Notes under the pieces: model-generated
What the model was told of the DNA's origin: nothing
Seen by the model: the letters and a program-made list of their open reading frames with translations, nothing else
The model's database searches: none
Translations under genes and position numbers: made by a program
NCBI GenBank assembly: GCA_944380945.1
Contig: CALWJG010000032.1
Location: forward strand, 1-12,475
Reading direction: 5' to 3'
Source of the DNA: an uncultured Agathobaculum sp.
GTDB taxonomy: Bacteria; Bacillota; Clostridia; Oscillospirales; Butyricicoccaceae
DNA: 12,475 nucleotides
Shown here: piece by piece, positions 9,045 through 12,475 of the stretch
Numbering within the stretch: position 1 is the stretch's first letter
How the letters are laid out: the number at the start of each line of letters is the position of its first letter

Positions 9045-9842
9045 TCAGCCGTCCAGTTCCGCGTGCGCCTGGCGCACGACTTCCTGCAGGTCGGGGACAT
9101 GGTCCTCCCCCTGCTTTGCCAGATAACCCAGAAATTCGATGTTGCCCTCCGGCCCCTTGATGGGCGAAAAGGTCACATCCTGCACCGCAAAGCCCGCCGC
9201 GTGCGCGTTTTCGACAAACTGCTCGAGCACCTCGCGGTGGATCTCCGGCTCGCGCACCACGCCCTTTTTGCCGACCTTGCCCCGTCCGGCCTCGAACTGG
9301 GGCTTGATCAGGCAGGCGACGCGGCCGGACTCGGTCAGCAGGCCCGCGACCACCGGCAGCACCAGCCGCAGCGAGATGAACGACACGTCGATCACGCACA
9401 AGGACGGCGTCTCCTCGAGCATATCCGGCGTGACATAGCGGATGTTGGTGCGCTCCATGCACTTGACGCGCGGGTCCTGCCGCAGGCTCCACGCGAGCTG
9501 GCCGTAGCCCACATCGATCGAATACACCTTGACCGCGCCGCGGCGCAGCAGGCAGTCGGTAAACCCGCCGGTAGACGCGCCCACGTCCATCACGGTCAGC
9601 CCCGCGGGGTCGATCGCGAAATAGTCGAGCGCCTTTTCGATCTTCTTGCCGCCGCGGGAGACAAAGGCGTTTCCGTTGTCCCGCACCTCGAGGGCGGCGT
9701 TTTCGTCCACCATGTCGCCCGCCTTGCCGGCCTTCTGCCCGGCGACATAGACGATGCCCTCCATGATCGCGGTCTTGGCGCGCTCGCGCGAGGGGCACAG
9801 CCCCTTTTCAAACAGCAGCACGTCCAGTCGTTTTTTAGCCAA
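9045..9842 (-). CDS. tlyA: TlyA family rRNA 2'-O-methyltransferase
   Basis: The 265-residue protein has an N-terminal S4 RNA-binding domain (about 4-62) and a conserved SRGG (62-65). A RrmJ/FtsJ-like methyltransferase fold follows, with SAM motif DVGASTGGFTD (86-96), IDVSF (151-155) and LIKPQFE (178-184, K180). Mycobacterial TlyA methylates cytidines in 16S and 23S rRNA; older annotations call the family hemolysin A. I chose the TTG at 9842 because AAGGAG lies exactly 7 nt upstream and MAKKRLDVLL is the usual family start. Longer frames would run further back into dxs. The first 8 bases overlap the end of dxs, indicating tight translational coupling. Confidence 0.93.
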   Translation of the reverse strand: MAKKRLDVLLFEKGLCPSRERAKTAIMEGIVYVAGQKAGKAGDMVDENAALEVRDNGNAFVSRGGKKIEKALDYFAIDPAGLTVMDVGASTGGFTDCLLRRGAVKVYSIDVGYGQLAWSLRQDPRVKCMERTNIRYVTPDMLEETPSLCVIDVSFISLRLVLPVVAGLLTESGRVACLIKPQFEAGRGKVGKKGVVREPEIHREVLEQFVENAHAAGFAVQDVTFSPIKGPEGNIEFLGYLAKQGEDHVPDLQEVVRQAHAELDG

Positions 9843-11706
9843 TGTCCTGCTCCTTCCCCCTGTGGTTCTTCCAGACATACGCGGCGATCGCATCCGCGTC
9901 CAGCCCGCACAGACGGCGCACCTCGTCCACGCTGCCGTGCGGCAGGAAGCGGTCGCCCGTGTTCAGCAGGCTGGTGCGGTCCGCGCGGCGGCCGGCGACC
10001 CACTCGCCCAGGCTGCCGCTCTGCACGTTGTCCTCGATCACCACGCACCAGCCGCAGAGCGCATCCCTGTGCGCGTCCCATGCGGCGTCCAGCGCGGCGC
10101 TGATCTCATTTACCTTGTATACCTGCACGCGCAGATGCTTCTGCTCGAGCTGCTCCGCCGCCGCAAGCGCCTCGTCCACCATCGTGCCGTGGGTGAGCAG
10201 GGTCACATCGTGCCCCGCCGCCTCGCGCACGCAGACGAGCGGCTTGCCGGCCGTGTTCGTCCGGAACGCTCCCTCCCCGCCGCGCGGGTAGCGGATGGCG
10301 GCCGGACCGGCCTCATGGTAGATGGCGGCGGTCATCATGCTGCGCAGCTCGGCGAAGTTCGACGGGCAGAAGATCTTCATGCCCGGCACCGAGCGCAGGA
10401 AGGCGACGTCCAGCACGCCGTTGTGCGTCGCGCCGTCCGCGCCGACGATGCCCGCGCGGTCCACGCAGAACACGACGTGCAGGCGCTCGATCGCCACATC
10501 GTGCACGATCTGGTCGTAGGCGCGCTGCAGAAAGGTCGAATACAGCGCCACGACCGGCACCAGCCCCTGCGCGGCCATGCCGGCCGCCATGGCGACCGCA
10601 TGCTCCTCCGCGATGCCTACGTCATAAAACCGCGCCGGGAAGCGCTCGGCAAAGCGCGTCAGGCCGGTGCCCGAGGGCATGGCGGCCGTGATCGCGCAGA
10701 GGCGCGCGTCCCGCTCGGCCAGGGCGCACAGCTCGCGCCCGAAGCAGGCGGAGAAATCGGTTTTCTTCTCCGCGGCGAACGCGCCCGTGACCGGGTCGAA
10801 CTGCGTCACGCCGTGGTATTTTTCCGGCTCGCGCTCGCTGGGCACATAGCCGCGGCCCTTCTGGGTCATCACATGCAGCAGCACGGGCTTTTTGATCTTT
10901 TTGGCCAGCGCGAGCAGCTCGCACACGCTTTTGAGGTCGTGCCCGTCCACCGGGCCGAGATAGATGAACCCCATCTGCTCGAACAGCGAGGTCGGCAGCA
11001 GCAGGCGCTTGAGCCGCGCCTTCATGCGCGAGATCGCGCGCGTGACCGCCTTGCCGCCCGGCACCGCGCCCAGCCGCCCCTTGATACGCGCCTTGGCGCG
11101 CAGGTAGCGCGGGCTGACGCGCAGATGCGCCAGATGGCGGCTCAGGCCGCCGACGTTCTGCGCGATGGCCATGTTGTTGTCGTTGAGCACGACGAGCAGC
11201 GGCTCGCCCGAGGTGCCCGCATTGCTCAGCGCCTCATAGGCCATGCCGCCGGTGAGCGCGCCGTCCCCGATGACGGCGACGACGTGGTATTTCTGGTTTT
11301 TGAGCGTGCGCGCGTGCGCCATGCCCAGCGCGACCGAGACCGAATCCGACGCGTGTCCGGTCACGCAGGGGTCGGCGGGGCTCTCCTCGGGCTTCATAAA
11401 GCCGGAAAGGCCGCCGTATTGCCGCAATGTAGCAAAGCGGTCACGGCGGCCGGTCAGTATCTTGTGCACATAGCTCTGGTGGCCCACATCGTAGATGATG
11501 CGGTCGCGCGAGGAATCGAACTCCCGCTCGAGCGCAACGGCCAGCTCGACCACGCCGAGGTTGGAGGCCAGATGCCCGCCCGTGCGCGAAACGGAATCCA
11601 CGATGAACTCCCGCAGCGACGCGCACAGCACGTTCAGCGAATCATATGACAGCCCGCGCAGATCGGCCGGGCCGGTGATATTGTCCAGAATCCCGTATCG
11701 TTTCAT
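9835..11706 (-). CDS. dxs: 1-deoxy-D-xylulose-5-phosphate synthase
   Basis: Dxs condenses pyruvate with glyceraldehyde 3-phosphate using thiamine diphosphate. This is the first step of the MEP isoprenoid route and also supplies thiamine and pyridoxal synthesis. The 623-residue protein is of normal length. Landmarks are YDVGHQSYVHK (72-82), GHASDSVSVALG (118-129), the TPP/Mg motif beginning GDGA (147-150) with LNDNN (174-178), GPVDGHD (251-257), KGRGYVPSE (283-291), catalytic E368 in GIAEEHA, and DRAG (416-419) with THNG (427-430). The ATG at 11706 has an AGGGG site closely upstream. It lies 33 bp after the small membrane protein gene, and its stop overlaps the tlyA start. Confidence 0.97.
   Translation of the reverse strand: MKRYGILDNITGPADLRGLSYDSLNVLCASLREFIVDSVSRTGGHLASNLGVVELAVALEREFDSSRDRIIYDVGHQSYVHKILTGRRDRFATLRQYGGLSGFMKPEESPADPCVTGHASDSVSVALGMAHARTLKNQKYHVVAVIGDGALTGGMAYEALSNAGTSGEPLLVVLNDNNMAIAQNVGGLSRHLAHLRVSPRYLRAKARIKGRLGAVPGGKAVTRAISRMKARLKRLLLPTSLFEQMGFIYLGPVDGHDLKSVCELLALAKKIKKPVLLHVMTQKGRGYVPSEREPEKYHGVTQFDPVTGAFAAEKKTDFSACFGRELCALAERDARLCAITAAMPSGTGLTRFAERFPARFYDVGIAEEHAVAMAAGMAAQGLVPVVALYSTFLQRAYDQIVHDVAIERLHVVFCVDRAGIVGADGATHNGVLDVAFLRSVPGMKIFCPSNFAELRSMMTAAIYHEAGPAAIRYPRGGEGAFRTNTAGKPLVCVREAAGHDVTLLTHGTMVDEALAAAEQLEQKHLRVQVYKVNEISAALDAAWDAHRDALCGWCVVIEDNVQSGSLGEWVAGRRADRTSLLNTGDRFLPHGSVDEVRRLCGLDADAIAAYVWKNHRGKEQDIG
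9850..9855 (-). promoter_or_regulatory. Ribosome-binding site fixing the TTG start of tlyA
   Basis: AAGGAG inside the last codons of dxs, followed by 7 nt and the TTG at 9842. It is the main evidence for the non-ATG start. Confidence 0.7.
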
Positions 11707-11739
11707 AAATCCCCTGCTTCTTCCTGCTCAAGCGGCGGT

Positions 11740-12330
11740 TTATTTCTTTGCGTCAAACCGGAAGGGCAGCACGGAGAGCAGGCGGCCGCACACCGCCAGC
11801 ACCTTGCTGCTGAACGCCATCGCCACGCCCTTGCCCGCGGCCTTGCCGCCGATCGTCAGCGCGGAGACCATGCCGGTCACGACCAGCGAGATGACGACCG
11901 TCATCGGGCCGGACATGCCCGCGGTGATGTTCGCCACGATCAGCGCGCCCGTGGCGCCCGAGATGATGCCGCAGATGTCGCCGACCACGTCGTTGCAGAT
12001 GCTGGACACCTTTTCCGCGTTGCGCAGCATCCACACCGCCTCCCGCGCGCCGCGCACCTTGTGCGCCGCCATGGAGTGGAACTCCCGCTCGGTGCCCGAG
12101 GCGGCGGCAATGCCGATCATGTCGAACACAATGCCCAGCGCGATGAAGAAGAACAGCACCAAAAAGGACAGCATGGTGCCCGCGCTGTTCAGCGCCTCGT
12201 TCGACAGGTAGCTCATGCCCACCGAGAGCGCGAAGCTCACGGGCATGATCGTCGCCACCCAGCGGGTATCGACCAGCCGCGGCTTCTGCGGCTGCTGTTT
12301 TTTCTTTGGCTGTTTATCCGGCGTATCCAA
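11740..12330 (-). CDS. Small four-helix membrane protein, possibly CNNM/DUF21-related
   Basis: This 196-residue protein has a lysine/glutamine/proline-rich cytoplasmic-type N-terminus (1-20) and four predicted membrane helices (about 24-43, 52-77, 113-137 and 143-162). A cytosolic segment with REFHSMAAHKVRGAREAV (82-99) precedes helix 3, and the C-terminus is basic. The stretch around LRNAEKVSSICNDVVGDICG faintly recalls the DUF21/CNNM (CorB/CorC) transmembrane domain, but no CBS domains are present, so ion transport is only a guess. The start appears to be TTG at 12330 (AAGGGG about 9 nt upstream); the first internal methionine is residue 29, inside helix 1. It is the first gene of the dxs run and probably co-transcribed. 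Confidence 0.7.
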   Translation of the reverse strand: MDTPDKQPKKKQQPQKPRLVDTRWVATIMPVSFALSVGMSYLSNEALNSAGTMLSFLVLFFFIALGIVFDMIGIAAASGTEREFHSMAAHKVRGAREAVWMLRNAEKVSSICNDVVGDICGIISGATGALIVANITAGMSGPMTVVISLVVTGMVSALTIGGKAAGKGVAMAFSSKVLAVCGRLLSVLPFRFDAKK

Positions 12331-12475
12331 CAGATCAAACCCCTTGTATCATAAGCGCCCGAACCGGGTCCGGGCGGCGTCGTTATAGAAAAGTGGCAGC
12401 AGACTGAGTAAATCTTGCGGCTTGAGGTTCGGTTGGCTTTCCCCGCGGACTGCCACGCGTCGCCGTCGTGGGGGT
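12331..12475. other. Unassigned right-edge stretch
   Basis: No confident gene. On the minus strand one frame is open from the edge to a TGA at 12351-12349 (about 41 residues, with a leucine-rich NLKPQDLLSLLPLFYND stretch). It could be the tail of an upstream gene, but the other frames are also open for most of the stretch, so this is not decisive. A weak promoter-like pair for the minus strand, TTTACT (12412-12407), 19-nt spacer, TATAAC (12387-12382), could serve the membrane protein gene. A 7-bp inverted repeat, GTGGCAG (12393-12399) with CTGCCAC (12450-12456), encloses 50 nt. Confidence 0.4.

Noticed and set aside
9843..9893. A 17-residue N-terminal extension of TlyA
   Set aside because: It would overlap dxs by about 59 bases and precede the normal family start. 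The TTG at 9842 has an optimal AAGGAG site.
9754..11649. A 631-codon plus-strand frame antisense to dxs
   Set aside because: It is a shadow of dxs, rich in His/Arg/Gln, without domain signatures or a ribosome-binding site.

Overview
The window is GC-rich (roughly two-thirds G+C) bacterial chromosome. It most likely comes from a high-GC member of the Clostridia, perhaps an Oscillospirales/Ruminococcaceae-type gut anaerobe. The evidence is the conserved Firmicute gene string dxs-tlyA-nadK-argR-recN, Gram-positive Shine-Dalgarno sites with GTG and TTG starts, consensus housekeeping promoters, a yybP-ykoY-type riboswitch and a Lit-family membrane protein. The taxonomic call is inference from synteny and style; no rRNA is present. 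No mobile element, CRISPR array, tRNA or rRNA was seen.

Right part (about 11.7 kb down to 4.6 kb, all on the minus strand): a small four-helix membrane protein, then dxs (first step of the MEP isoprenoid pathway), tlyA (rRNA 2'-O-methyltransferase), nadK (NAD kinase), argR (arginine repressor), recN (SMC-like repair ATPase) and tyrS (tyrosyl-tRNA synthetase). Genes down to recN overlap or lie within about 35 bp of each other and look like one operon. The recN-tyrS gap holds two tiny overlapping reading frames, each with its own ribosome-binding site, which could couple tyrS translation to recN. A strong hairpin terminator follows tyrS.

Middle part (4.6 kb to 1.0 kb, minus strand): a textbook TTGACA-N17-TATAAT promoter drives a leader with the hallmarks of a yybP-ykoY manganese riboswitch plus an overlapping intrinsic terminator. 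It is followed by an 876-residue P2-type cation ATPase and, 22 bp downstream, a DUF1461/TIGR01906 protein predicted to be the lipoprotein intramolecular transacylase Lit. The architecture predicts that cation efflux and possibly lipoprotein acyl remodelling are switched on together by manganese. This pairing is the most interesting point in the window.

Left part (1.0 kb to 1): a shared bidirectional terminator, then a plus-strand YhhN/lysoplasmalogenase-like membrane protein with a recognisable promoter. Diverging from it is the beginning of an exported protein that runs off the left edge. The right edge (12331-12475) has no confident gene.
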